Positions 33,779 through 43,652 of a DNA stretch of 60,000 bases are shown one piece after another. Below the pieces are notes generated by a model. The model was not told where the DNA came from. It searched no databases and worked only from the letters and a program-made list of their open reading frames with translations. The position numbers were made by a program, and so were the translations under genes. Numbering within the stretch: position 1 is the stretch's first letter; each line of letters opens with the position of its first letter. The DNA is from Bolinopsis microptera (taxonomy: Eukaryota; Ctenophora; Tentaculata; Lobata; Bolinopsidae). The stretch covers positions 13,065,182 through 13,125,181 of the forward strand of contig NC_087074.1 in NCBI RefSeq assembly GCF_026151205.1, written 5' to 3'.

Positions 33779-34264
33779 AGCGAGCTATTTGTTATGCTAT
33801 GTGAGAACTTTAATTTAGATTAAATAATTTTGGGATTGTAAATTGGAAGAAATAGTGTGCATGGTTTTAGTCATGGAGATGGTGTAATTTGCAAAATGAG
33901 TCAACCTTTTGTAGTTGTAATCAATATTGATTACTGAATATTTTCCATGATCCATAAAAAAAACAATAAACTGATAAAAGTACATGAAATTACATGTCAT
34001 GGGGTGCAATAGCAATGATTATACATAGTGTTAATTCAATATTAGTATAAAACAAAATTTTGTCCAAAATCCCAAAATAAATATTTAACTTTTCCGGATA
34101 ACATGCCACATGGCATGTGCGTTTAGTGTTTACAAAAAAACTGTAATGTACAATTTATATTATCAGAAGTGTATGTACAGGCCACATGGCCAGGGTCACA
34201 TGTATAGCGATTCATAAAGTTTCCACAAAAAAACGGTAAGTAAAACAATAAACAGTTAAAGGTT

Positions 34265-36118
34265 CTAAATGTCAAAATTATCTTCAAGCTCAATCTTGAG
34301 CTGATCAAAAAGTTTAGCATTCTCTTCCATTAACATTGTGATGTTACTCTTTCTGTCTTTTGAAGTATTTCCAGATGTTTTAAGCACAATTCCTTTCATT
34401 TCAGCTGCCATACCTTTCAGCTTCATTTCTTGATGAGCAACTGTCTTCAAGAACGAATATCCATACCCTGACCCCTTTGCAAAACGGTTCACTAGTGTAC
34501 AGTACTTTTCCTTGAAGCTGTCTACAAGCAAGTACACATCAGTCCACTCAGTCTTTGAGGTGAGACCTCGAAAAGTATCAACCCAACAAGTGGTGTATCC
34601 AATTTGCATCGTGATATCGCTCTTCAGATCTTGCAGATTATTCACAACAGTTTTCGTAGAAATTGTTTCAATACACGACATCAGATATCCTCTATACAAC
34701 TTGTGGTCACACAGCTCAACAAAAGTGCTGAATGGCGCCAGAGATTCAGCTTCGAATTTAGTCTTGGTTTCTTTGATCAGTTTGATGATTATGTCTATAG
34801 ATTTAACAATATGCTCTAACTTGAGCCTCAGGCTGACTACAAACCCAACAAGACTGCGTTCAACTCCTTTCCTATAACTTGGAAATGGTTCAGAGAAATA
34901 CTGCTCTAAAACATTTGGTATACTAGGAATTGAAACAGCAGTTTCAGAAAATTCAGACAAGTAAAGGTAAAGCCCAGCATCATAATGCTCAGGGTTAATC
35001 TCGAGATTTTGGTCTACAATTATTCCATTAGATGTATCGTATGACTGTCTTTCATCATTGTTTATATCGATGAACTGTGTCTTGATCTGCCCACAATGAA
35101 GGACAGAACATATTCTTGTACTGGTTAGTTCAGATATCAGTTTGTAGATCCCATATGAGCCATTACACAAATTGCCCCTCTTTTTACGATCTGATAAAAG
35201 AAGACTTTTAAGAATTTGAAATATCTTCTGCAGAACGAAGTCAGGAAGGGTACTGTTGTGAGGAATGATTGATGTATGGACTGGTAAAAATGCTGGATCT
35301 CGCATTTGCCCTTCCTTGTAAATGTAGATGGTTTCATCAGATTTATCCATGATAGTGCTACAATAAGAACTGATATCCATGTGAATTTGGTGTCCCTGAT
35401 CGTGGAAAAACGGGCGAATACCAAATGCTGCTTCAGACAATATTGTACCAAATCCCCACAAATCAGTGCTTTCTCCCATCTTCATTGTTCCATCATAAGG
35501 GTCATACAAAAGCTGTTCAGGAGCCATGTATGCAAATGTCCCATGAGTCTGTAAAGTGCTGACATGGGTCATTCCATCTGATTTCATTACTTCAGTTACT
35601 TCACCCATATCCCCGATTTTGTAAAGAAGTGGACGTATGGGATCTGAAGTCTTGGAAAGAAATATGTTTTCAGGCTTTATGTCTCTATGGATAATGTGAT
35701 GGACTTCATGAAGGTATTGCAATGCAGAGCCAAGGTCAGAGGATATGTTTAAAAGATCCTCAAGTCTTACTCCATGTTTATTTTGATTAAAAACTTTTCT
35801 CAGGTTACCACCATCACAAAACTCCATGACAAGAACATCTTTCCATATGATTCCACTTTTGTATTGCCTTTCCAGATTAAAATCATCGCTGAATATGTTG
35901 GGATTCAGACAACGGACTATGTTTTCATGACTGACTTGTAACATTTTATCCCTCTCTTTCCTAAGTTTTTCGATGTGTTGTGGGACAGTAGGTATTTTCA
36001 CAACTGCCATTTCTTTAGCTCCATTCCTTATCCTACGCCACACATGAACCTCCCCAAATGTTCCTGTATGCTTCCCTCGACTCTCATCATCTCTTGTCCA
36101 TGGCAAATTGGCAAACAT
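34265..36118 (-). CDS. Serine/threonine protein kinase, IKK/TBK1-like, single coding exon
   Basis: 617 residues with an N-terminal kinase domain: glycine loop TGTFGEV (18-24), probable catalytic Lys41 in AVVKI, HRDIKPEN (144-151), the metal-binding DFG replaced by DMG (170-172), and APE at 199-201. All key catalytic residues are present. The remaining ~340 residues are helical-looking without a recognised domain, and end in a probable coiled coil (MLMEENAKLFDQLKIELEDN). Layout and motif style recall I-kappa-B kinases or NEK-like kinases, but I cannot choose. There are no coding introns, unlike neighbouring genes. A good acceptor (TTTACAG at 36126-36132, minus) just before the ATG suggests an intron in the 5' leader. 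A retrocopy origin is therefore possible but not shown. Confidence 0.8.
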   Translation of the reverse strand: MFANLPWTRDDESRGKHTGTFGEVHVWRRIRNGAKEMAVVKIPTVPQHIEKLRKERDKMLQVSHENIVRCLNPNIFSDDFNLERQYKSGIIWKDVLVMEFCDGGNLRKVFNQNKHGVRLEDLLNISSDLGSALQYLHEVHHIIHRDIKPENIFLSKTSDPIRPLLYKIGDMGEVTEVMKSDGMTHVSTLQTHGTFAYMAPEQLLYDPYDGTMKMGESTDLWGFGTILSEAAFGIRPFFHDQGHQIHMDISSYCSTIMDKSDETIYIYKEGQMRDPAFLPVHTSIIPHNSTLPDFVLQKIFQILKSLLLSDRKKRGNLCNGSYGIYKLISELTSTRICSVLHCGQIKTQFIDINNDERQSYDTSNGIIVDQNLEINPEHYDAGLYLYLSEFSETAVSIPSIPNVLEQYFSEPFPSYRKGVERSLVGFVVSLRLKLEHIVKSIDIIIKLIKETKTKFEAESLAPFSTFVELCDHKLYRGYLMSCIETISTKTVVNNLQDLKSDITMQIGYTTCWVDTFRGLTSKTEWTDVYLLVDSFKEKYCTLVNRFAKGSGYGYSFLKTVAHQEMKLKGMAAEMKGIVLKTSGNTSKDRKSNITMLMEENAKLFDQLKIELEDNFDI

Positions 36119-36879
36119 AATGAACCTGTAAATAAGATAAGATTAATCATATTTGAAGTTTAAATACTTGAGGTTGAACTACTTAAAAATTCTTTGCTTT
36201 ATTTGTATTGTGGTTTGTAAATGGGAATACCGCCTTTTGTTGAATGGGAAGGGTTTTTGTTTTAACAGTTAGTTACCCTGCATTATTGTCAAGGCTAAGG
36301 TATCATGGGTATGACATAAATAATAAATAAACGGATTCATCTCAAACCAACCCAGAAATTTGGCCTGATCGAATAACTTGGGCTAAATGTAGTTCAAGAG
36401 GACAGATGTTTGTAGTAAGTGCAAATAAGCAAACGATCCGAGAGTCAATTTGAAAAACTTTAAAGTTATTCTATTACTAAGGAATATACTAAGAGTATCG
36501 TATGGTGACTTGAGCTATTGAATTGGTAAGTAGATTAAGATTAGTAAACATGCACTTGCATTGTATTTATAAAAACTAGAAATTAGGCTTCACAGTAAAA
36601 TGGAGAAGCAGGCTGATCTTGGAGAGAGCAGACTGTAAAGTTTGTGCACCCACCAGGGCTACCTACCTACCCCAATTGTTCTTTTTGGTTTATCAGCTTG
36701 TATTGTTATATTTATGGACTCCAAGTCACCACACTATAAAGAAGTATATGTAATAAAATAAGTTAAGTTAATGTCATCATATCAGTTTAAAACAGTAAAA
36801 GTTAAGTCGAGGATTGAATTTCCTAGTTAATTTAATGGTTCAAACGGTTTGGAATATAATATTGTTGGTATCTGCTGCA
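36119..36879. other. Upstream region of the kinase gene; nothing further recognised
   Basis: AT-rich. It should hold the kinase 5' leader intron and promoter, but I could not place a transcription start. The gypsy element begins at 36885. Confidence 0.4.
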
Positions 36880-36884
36880 GTAAT

Positions 36885-36982
36885 TGTTGTATCTTGTTAT
36901 ATTCCTATACTAATTGATATTATTTATTAGGGGTTTATGTCTGGAAAGTAAGTGTCTCTCTTGTTCTAGTGTATACACAGCA
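36885..36982 (+). repeat. 5' LTR (98 bp)
   Basis: TGTTGTATCTTGTTATATTC to GTATACACAGCA. The ATGG of gag follows within two bases, so the primer binding site (starting about TGGCGACGAG) overlaps the gag start. Confidence 0.9.
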
Positions 36983-36983
36983 A

Positions 36984-37811
36984 ATGGCGACGAGAAAAGA
37001 GCCCTGGTGCGGTGATGCCACATATCTCAACAGCTGGTTGGAACAATTGGAAGAAGCCTTCATCCTGGAGGACCTGGTAGGAGACGATAGCGACAGAAAA
37101 CGGGTAGCGTCACTGCTAACGTATGTGGGCAGATATGGCTACGAAATTCTTAAAAATCTCTTCTCTCCAACCAAACCGAACACCAAAAAGTATGACGAAC
37201 TGACCAAAGCTCTCAGAGATCACGTTAACCCTAAACCAGTTGTAATGGTCGAGCGGCATCGGTTTGCGCAACAGACGCAAGGAAGCAAAACGGTAACAGT
37301 GTTTCTGACTGACTTAAGAGCAGCGGCCAAACATTGCGAATTTGGGGACTTCTATGAGGACGCTCTTAGGGACAGGTTTATATGTGGGTTGGCGGACAGT
37401 TCGATAAGGAAAGCACTACTATCGGAGGAAAAGACATTGTCGCTGAAAGATGCGCATGCTAAAGCGTTAGCCAGAGAACAAGCAGCCTCGAACGCGAAAG
37501 TGGTTGTTGGTGGGGAGTCTGAAGCGAACTATGTACAGCAGACAACTCCTAAGTGGGGGAAGAAGGAACAGAATAACAGACATCAAAGGACTACAGCTCA
37601 GGAAGCAGAGACAATCTGCAAGTTTTGTAAGTTAAAAGTTCGGAATTCCAAATGTTCTGAGAACAATTGCAAAACGTCTTGTTTTCTGTGTGGTAAAGTA
37701 GGCCATACTAAACGATTCTGTTTTAAAAACCCTAGAAAGTCCAATAGCCATAATGTTGAGATTGATGATTCTTTAAATTCGAATAGGAGGCCGAAGACGG
37801 TGTTGGGCTGA
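36984..37811 (+). CDS. Gypsy gag (capsid and zinc knuckle)
   Basis: 275 codons from ATG 36984, starting MATRKEPWCGD. The capsid-like region contains YDELTKALRDHVNP and FLTDLRAAAKHCEFG. The C-terminal nucleocapsid has a CCHC knuckle CFLCGKVGHTKRFC (CX2CX4HX4C), preceded by another Cys cluster. The frame ends in TGA at 37809-37811, where a deletion joins it to the RT region. Confidence 0.88.
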   Translation: MATRKEPWCGDATYLNSWLEQLEEAFILEDLVGDDSDRKRVASLLTYVGRYGYEILKNLFSPTKPNTKKYDELTKALRDHVNPKPVVMVERHRFAQQTQGSKTVTVFLTDLRAAAKHCEFGDFYEDALRDRFICGLADSSIRKALLSEEKTLSLKDAHAKALAREQAASNAKVVVGGESEANYVQQTTPKWGKKEQNNRHQRTTAQEAETICKFCKLKVRNSKCSENNCKTSCFLCGKVGHTKRFCFKNPRKSNSHNVEIDDSLNSNRRPKTVLG

Positions 37812-39075
37812 TCAAGGATTTCCGAGCTAACATACAGGTGAAAGAGGGCAGTATGCCAGTTTACAGGAAGTCAAGAACTGTAGCCTATGCTTTGCGAGAA
37901 AAGGTTGATAACGATCTCAGACGTCAAGTACGGGAAGGTTTGCTGGAGAACGTTGAACACAGCAAGTATGCAAGCCCGATCGTGATCGTAGACAAGCCAG
38001 ACGGAGCAATACGGATTTGTGGGGATTACAAAGCTACTGTAAATCCTCAGCTGGACGCAAAGCAGTACCCGCTACCGACGGAGGAAGAGTGCTTTTACCC
38101 CATGAGAGGCGGGAAGAAGTTTACTAGGCTGGATATTAGACAGGCTTACAACCAGGTTGAACTCAGCGAGGAAGCTAAGGATCTGTTAACTCTTAATACC
38201 CCTCTAGGATTATTCAGACCGACGAGACTTCCGTTTGGAGTGTCAACAGCGATGGCAATTTTCCAGGAAAAGATTGATAAGGCACTGTTCGGGATACCTA
38301 ACACAGTATGCAGGGTTGACGATATCTGCATCACGGGTCGCAACGACCAAGAGCATAGAGATAACGTTACCAAGGTGATTAACAGGTTAGAGCAGGCAGG
38401 ATATCGTTGCAGATTAGATAAGTGCGAGTTTTATAAAGATTCGGTAATTTACTTAGGTCATAAAGTTAGTAGTCAGGGTATATCTCCAGTAGAAGACAAG
38501 GTTAAGACTCTCAAGGAAGCACCTTATCCTGAGAACTTATCGGAGTTAGTATCGTTTATAGGCGCTATTAATTATTACGCTAAGTTTATACCGAATATGT
38601 CGATGATAGCTGAACCACTGAACAGACTACGAGGATCTGGTGTCAAGTGGAGTTTCGGACCGGAGCAGAAAAGGGCGTTTGACACGCTGAAGCAAGTGTT
38701 ATCATCTGACAAAGTATTGGTACAGTATAATCCAGACTTACCAATAAAAGTGGATTCAGATGCGAGTAAATCTGGGTTAGGAGCAGTGATCAGCCACACC
38801 TACCCAGACGGAAGTGAACGGCCGATAGAGTACGCGTCGAGGTCACTAAATGCAGCAGAGAAAAACTACGGGCAGATAGAGAAGGAGGCTCTTAGTTTAG
38901 TGCTGTGGGCGGTAAAGAAGTTTCACCGCTACATATTCGCCCGAAAGTTCGAGTTAGTGACGGATCACAAGCCTCTGAAGTTCCTGCTGGGAGAGAATAA
39001 GCAGATCCCGGAAATGGGAGTAAGCAGGATACAGAGATGGGGAGTTCTACTCGCTAGTTATCAGTATACGCTTAA
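37812..39075 (+). CDS. Gypsy pol: reverse transcriptase and RNase H, 3' end interrupted
   Basis: The frame is open from just after gag (first Met 37838). RT motifs: KYASPIVIVDKPDGAIRICG, FTRLDIRQAYNQVEL, LPFGVSTAMAIFQ, and the catalytic box as RVDDI (usually YVDD). Then the connection and RNase H: KVDSDASKSGLGAVISHT and VTDHKPLKFLLGENKQIPEM. There is no aspartic protease D[T/S]G motif between gag and RT, so a deletion removed it. The frame is broken at TTAA (39072) by the nested element, and the original reading frame resumes after 41180. Confidence 0.9.
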
Positions 39076-41176
39076 GGGGGCAGGGGGGGGGTCTTTATGA
39101 AATTTCTCTCAAAATTGATTTTATAGTTGTTTCTAATAGAGGGGAGTGATATCTATCTGCTACTTTTGGTCCCATGGAAAAATTTTGTTCCTAGGGCAAT
39201 TCCACCGTGACGGACACCACGATTTTGCTGTTTTTTAAAGTTCAAACGATTGTTGTACTCGAGATGTTATTTATTTATCAGCTCCAACTGTTTATTTGTC
39301 CACATTTAACCTTTCTACAGGTTGTGTGAAAATTTCAGACCCCTACCATTATTACTTTCTGAGATAGCACCCCTGTGACGGACGCGACTTAAATATGACA
39401 CTTTTTTTGGGTGTCTACTCAGATGGTACCCAAATTTATCTCAAAAAGTTATCTATTGTCTCTAATTTGGAATTACAATGATAGAAGAAGGTTTAGGGAT
39501 TTCTGAGATGCCATTTTCTTGGAGATTGCTCAATTTTTGTTTGCGTGGTGCCATTTTCAAATTGTGACAGACGCGACTGTGACGGACACACGTTTTTTTC
39601 CAATTTTTCCAAATCTTCCACTTGACACTTTTATCTTGTTCAGTGACATCTACTCTGTATTCATGCCAATTTTTAGGCCTCAAATACCCCCAAGAGGTCT
39701 GCAATAGCCAAAATCGTCCATTTTGGGCATACGCTAGGGTATCAGTCTAGGGGCATCAATTATTTCTCAACTTGAACAAATTTATAACTCTGGTAAAACA
39801 TTCGTCACTGTTCAACGCATCATACTGTTGAGACCATCTCCTAAAAGTTTCATTACTTTAGTGTTTAAAATGTGGAAGATATTGAATTTTTACTTCAAAA
39901 ATATGCGAAAATAGGGTAAAGTTCATTTTTTGTGCCTTTTACCTCTGAAAAAGTTGTAAGCAAATAAAATGGCAAAAACTCAGTAAATTTAATTATTGAA
40001 TTGCATATGATATTATTTGATAGTCAAGTCAACATAGTCAACACAATCCAACCTTATTTGACTTCTATTTGTCTTGGTTTTAGTCAAAATAATGGAAATA
40101 TGGATAAAAATGGCTAAAAGTGAGCCGTACGCCCATATATGGGCATATACAAAATTATACATAACTCGGTCATTTTCTGTCCAATTTTCGATTTGACGAC
40201 ATAGTTGTGTTGAGGACGGCCTCAGCTTTAAGAAAAATGCATTTAAAGTCTGTTTAAAGATTTTCTGGAGCATTTTCAAAAAAATGTGACGGACGCGACA
40301 AGTTGGGACCCCCCTTCCAAAAATTTGCTCTTAAAAGATACAAGCCTGATAATTTCTACGGTACTCCCTTACCTTCAGAAGAGATAGGTTACAGTGGTTT
40401 TTTTAATATAAATAGCACTATGTGGCTCTGAAAAAACTTTTTTGCTTAATTTTGTGACAGACGCGACACCATCTTTGTGGAAATTTTTTTGAAAAAGTAT
40501 TTGAGTAACGGTTTTGAAACTTTGCATAGCTCTCATTCTTATGCCTATGCCTAAGTGTATGGAATTTCATAGAGAAATATTGCTGCATACCCAAACTATG
40601 GCCCTTTGAAAATTTGAATGATTTTTTTCATTTCCGAGTAGTGTTCCTTTGAATGAGAAAAATCAAAAGTTAATGCAATATGAAACAAAAAACTTTTGTT
40701 GGCCTGTAAGGTTAAGAGTCTAATGAACATATTTTAACCAAAATTAGGTGCCTATCTTAACATTTTTCATTTTCACCAAGTGGAACCTTACCGTGGAATT
40801 GCCCCGAATTGACGATTTTTTCAGGTCCAAGATTTTCAAAATCGAATAAAAAATTTTTAAAGGCCTATCTCGAAATTCTAAAAAGAGTAAAAGTTTCTAA
40901 ATGGTCCTTAGAACATATCCTGAAAGTTTCAAGGTGATTGCTCAAAAAATGTAGGAGGAGATAGATTTTTAGACTCGATTTTCAGGGCGCGCGATTGAAA
41001 ATCGCTCGCGCAATACAATTACACATGAGCGCTGACCTTTGACCGGCAATAATTTCGGCTAGGAACAAAATTTTTCCATGGGACCAAAAATATCTGGTAG
41101 ATATCACTCCCCTCTATCAGAAACAACTATAAAATCAATTTCGAGAGAAATTTCATAAAGACCCCCCCCTGCCCCC
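39076..41176. mobile_element. TTAA-flanked DNA transposon (non-autonomous), 2,101 bp, nested in the gypsy element
   Basis: TTAA stands on both sides (39072-39075, 41177-41180). Terminal inverted repeats of about 120 bp start GGGGGCAGGGGGGG. Collapsing the two TTAA copies restores the gypsy reading frame across the RNase H end, an independent proof of the boundaries. Only frames under 90 codons are present, so no transposase. TTAA duplication is typical of piggyBac and Kolobok elements; G-rich ends lean towards Kolobok, but this is a guess. The interior carries six copies of a GTGACGGACGCGAC-like motif. Confidence 0.92.
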
Positions 41177-41180
41177 TTAA

Positions 41181-42044
41181 GTTTAGAACTACATCCAATC
41201 ACTGTAATGCGGATGTTTGTTCCAGGTTTTACTTACGTACGCAGGATGTTACAGGTTTAACTGACCCAGATATCGTTGATTTAGCAGGTTACCAGGTTAG
41301 CGATATATTCTTAACAAGTTTCGACGACAAGCCCACCATAAATCACAGACAGATCGGATTGATCACGTGTCAGTTCCACCTGCTACTCCGTATTGTAACG
41401 GACTTGCTGAACGGATGGTGCAGACGTTCAAGAAGGCTCTGAAGAAGATGCAAGCTACCGATTCAGATTATAACAAGAATCTGGCAGCTTGGTTACTGAC
41501 GTACAGAAATACTCCACACTCCGTATCAAAACAATGTCCCAGTGCTCTGATGTTTGGACGACTTACACGCACCAGATTATCTTTACTTTATCCGTGTAAA
41601 CCCTTATACCCTAAACAGGAACAGGAGGTTGTAGAACAGGGTTTATTTAGAGAGTTCAAGGTAGGTGAACCAGTGTATTACAAGGACGTCAGAAAACAGA
41701 GCTGGCATATAGGTACAGTTCAAGCTCGACAAGGGAGCAAGGTTTATAGAATTCTGGGGGAGAATGGCGTAGTGGACAAACATGTGGACCAACTGAAGGT
41801 TAGACATACCATACAACCAGCAGTGCCTAGCACACCCCTAGCAATTGAATCTGAGTCTTTACCTAGTCCGCCAGTACCTTGTCCTAGCTTACCAGAAGTT
41901 GTGCATGATGAGCATGTTGTTGAGCACCCAGTGGCTGAACCCAGTCCTGTAAGTAGTAATGATAGAGCACCTAACACGACCCGATCCGGTCGGATCTCGA
42001 AACCTCCATCAGATAAGTGGAATTATTCTAAGTTAGGGGGATGA
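41181..42044 (+). pseudogene. Gypsy pol 3' part: integrase remnant
   Basis: After the nested element, pol continues with the RNase H end (NHCNADVCSRF type) up to about 41360. It then jumps, out of frame, to the end of the integrase catalytic core (PYCNGLAERMVQTFKKALKK, containing the last catalytic Glu). The integrase C-terminal region follows, and a Pro-rich tail ends in KWNYSKLGG at 42044. The zinc-binding HHCC and the first two catalytic Asp are deleted, so integrase cannot be functional. Confidence 0.88.
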
Positions 42045-42531
42045 TTGACGTCTGTGTCGGCCAATTTTAGTCTGTTGTAAGTGATTCACGCCGTGTAATT
42101 TCAACTATTTATTAAGAATTATTAACTATTAAACTTTTTGTAGGACGGACTGTTATATTTTCTGATATTCAGAAATGAATTGCTGAGATTTATAATTTTG
42201 AGAGATTCGTATATTTTGAGTTTTATCTGAATCAGATCTTTCCAGATGGAAGGGAAAGGAGTAGAACTCTGCGTGTTAAATTGCATGTTTCAATCTCGTG
42301 ACAGCCGTTTCAAACTCACGAGTTTTTTATATTTTTTATTTCACTGTCCAAGTTTTAAAATGGACGCGGTGGAACATTTAGTCAGCCGCAGTTGAAAATG
42401 TGTGTTTACGTAACGCGCAAGACACTTAATGTAGCGCAACTTTATTGTTACAATCTTTGTTACAATTCACTCTGAGCAGCGCACGCGAGTTTTCACTTTA
42501 AATTATTAGCTTTCTGATTAAGGTGGAAGGG

Positions 42532-42629
42532 TGTTGTATCTTGTTATATTCCTATACTAATTGATATTATTTATTAGGGGTTTATGTCTGGAAAGTAAGT
42601 GTCTCTCTTGTTCTAGTGTATACACAGCA
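42532..42629 (+). repeat. 3' LTR (98 bp)
   Basis: Same sequence as 36885-36982, with no difference seen. Confidence 0.9.
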
Positions 42630-42634
42630 GTAAT

Positions 42635-43650
42635 AATATCGATAAGTCATTTGTCTAAAAAATCTTTGCCACTTCAATAGATGTTGGGTTGGCAATTTGG
42701 TGAGTGAGTGATGAACTGGTTTGGTCTGTGACTGTGTGAGGGGCGATGTGAAAGTTGTGGTAAGTCCAGGTATTATTATTGGTGATGGATTGGGATCCTA
42801 GGATGATAGTTTTACAGCGTAATTTAACCAAAGATACGGAAGTAGTGAGGATTTTCTTTCCCCATTCTCATTTAGAAACCGTTCATGTATGCTATTCCAA
42901 AATTTGGAAGCTATATAAAGATTTGGTTTTGAATGTTTTCAAGAGCTTGTACAACTTTGTGCAGCTTTGCATGTATCCCTCACACCGGCCCGGTGGGCAG
43001 AATTTGAAAAGTACAACTACTTACTGATAACATAATATAACCATGCATTGAGTATTCATACAAGGTTTTGAAATTTGAAGAACACTTTTAACTCTATGTG
43101 ATACTTTAGAATGTGGCACTTTGTACTTTCGTACTTTTCACGAAACATACTACCTTACTGCCTTTTTATAATATAATATACATACATATTATTATACATA
43201 ATATAGCAATGACCCTATATACAATTTTTTTTTCTTTTCACTAAATTGTAAAAATGGCCACGGGCCCTAAATATTATATATCAATCAATTTTTTAAAATT
43301 ATTCAAACAATATACACATAATATAGCAATGACCCTATATAAAATCAACCCTTTAAGAATTCAAAATTTCCCTTAACAAAGAAAAATTACCCTTGGCCTT
43401 GTGGCTCCAAGTTAAGATCTAGACTGTTTATATCAACAATGTTTTTTCTCGCACCTCTGTCTCCACGGAGAGAAATCACTGTTGAGAAAATCACTGTTGA
43501 GAAATCACTGTTGTTAATTTATTAACATTACCAATATTAAAAACAAAAAAAAAAAAGAAAAAAAAGGAAGCATCTCACGGTATCACTCTCATAAGAGACA
43601 TGTTTCATCATTTACCGGAGTTGCAACCAAATATACACAATAAGGTTTGA
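42635..43650. other. No gene recognised; small repeats and an A-rich tract
   Basis: ATAATATAGCAATGACCCTATATA occurs in two copies (about 43198 and 43319). GAGAAATCACTGTTG-type units repeat at 43471-43515. An A-rich tract lies at 43540-43568. Confidence 0.5.
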
Positions 43651-43652
43651 TT

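Larger units (their letters stand above)
36885..42629 (+). mobile_element. Ty3/gypsy LTR retrotransposon, defective, with nested DNA transposon
   Basis: Flanked by the 5-bp direct repeat GTAAT (36880-36884 and 42630-42634). Two LTRs of only 98 bp start TGTTG and end CAGCA and show no difference between them, which implies recent insertion. A purine-rich tract (AAGGTGGAAGGG) precedes the 3' LTR. Gene order is gag, then RT-RNase H, then an integrase remnant, the gypsy order. Protease and the integrase zinc-binding/core region are missing. Without the 2.1-kb nested element the body would be about 3.6 kb. Confidence 0.93.

Noticed and set aside
39462-40279. 80- and 88-codon frames as remains of a transposase in the TTAA element
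   Set aside because: No catalytic DDE-type motif or similarity visible; the frames are short and AT-driven.
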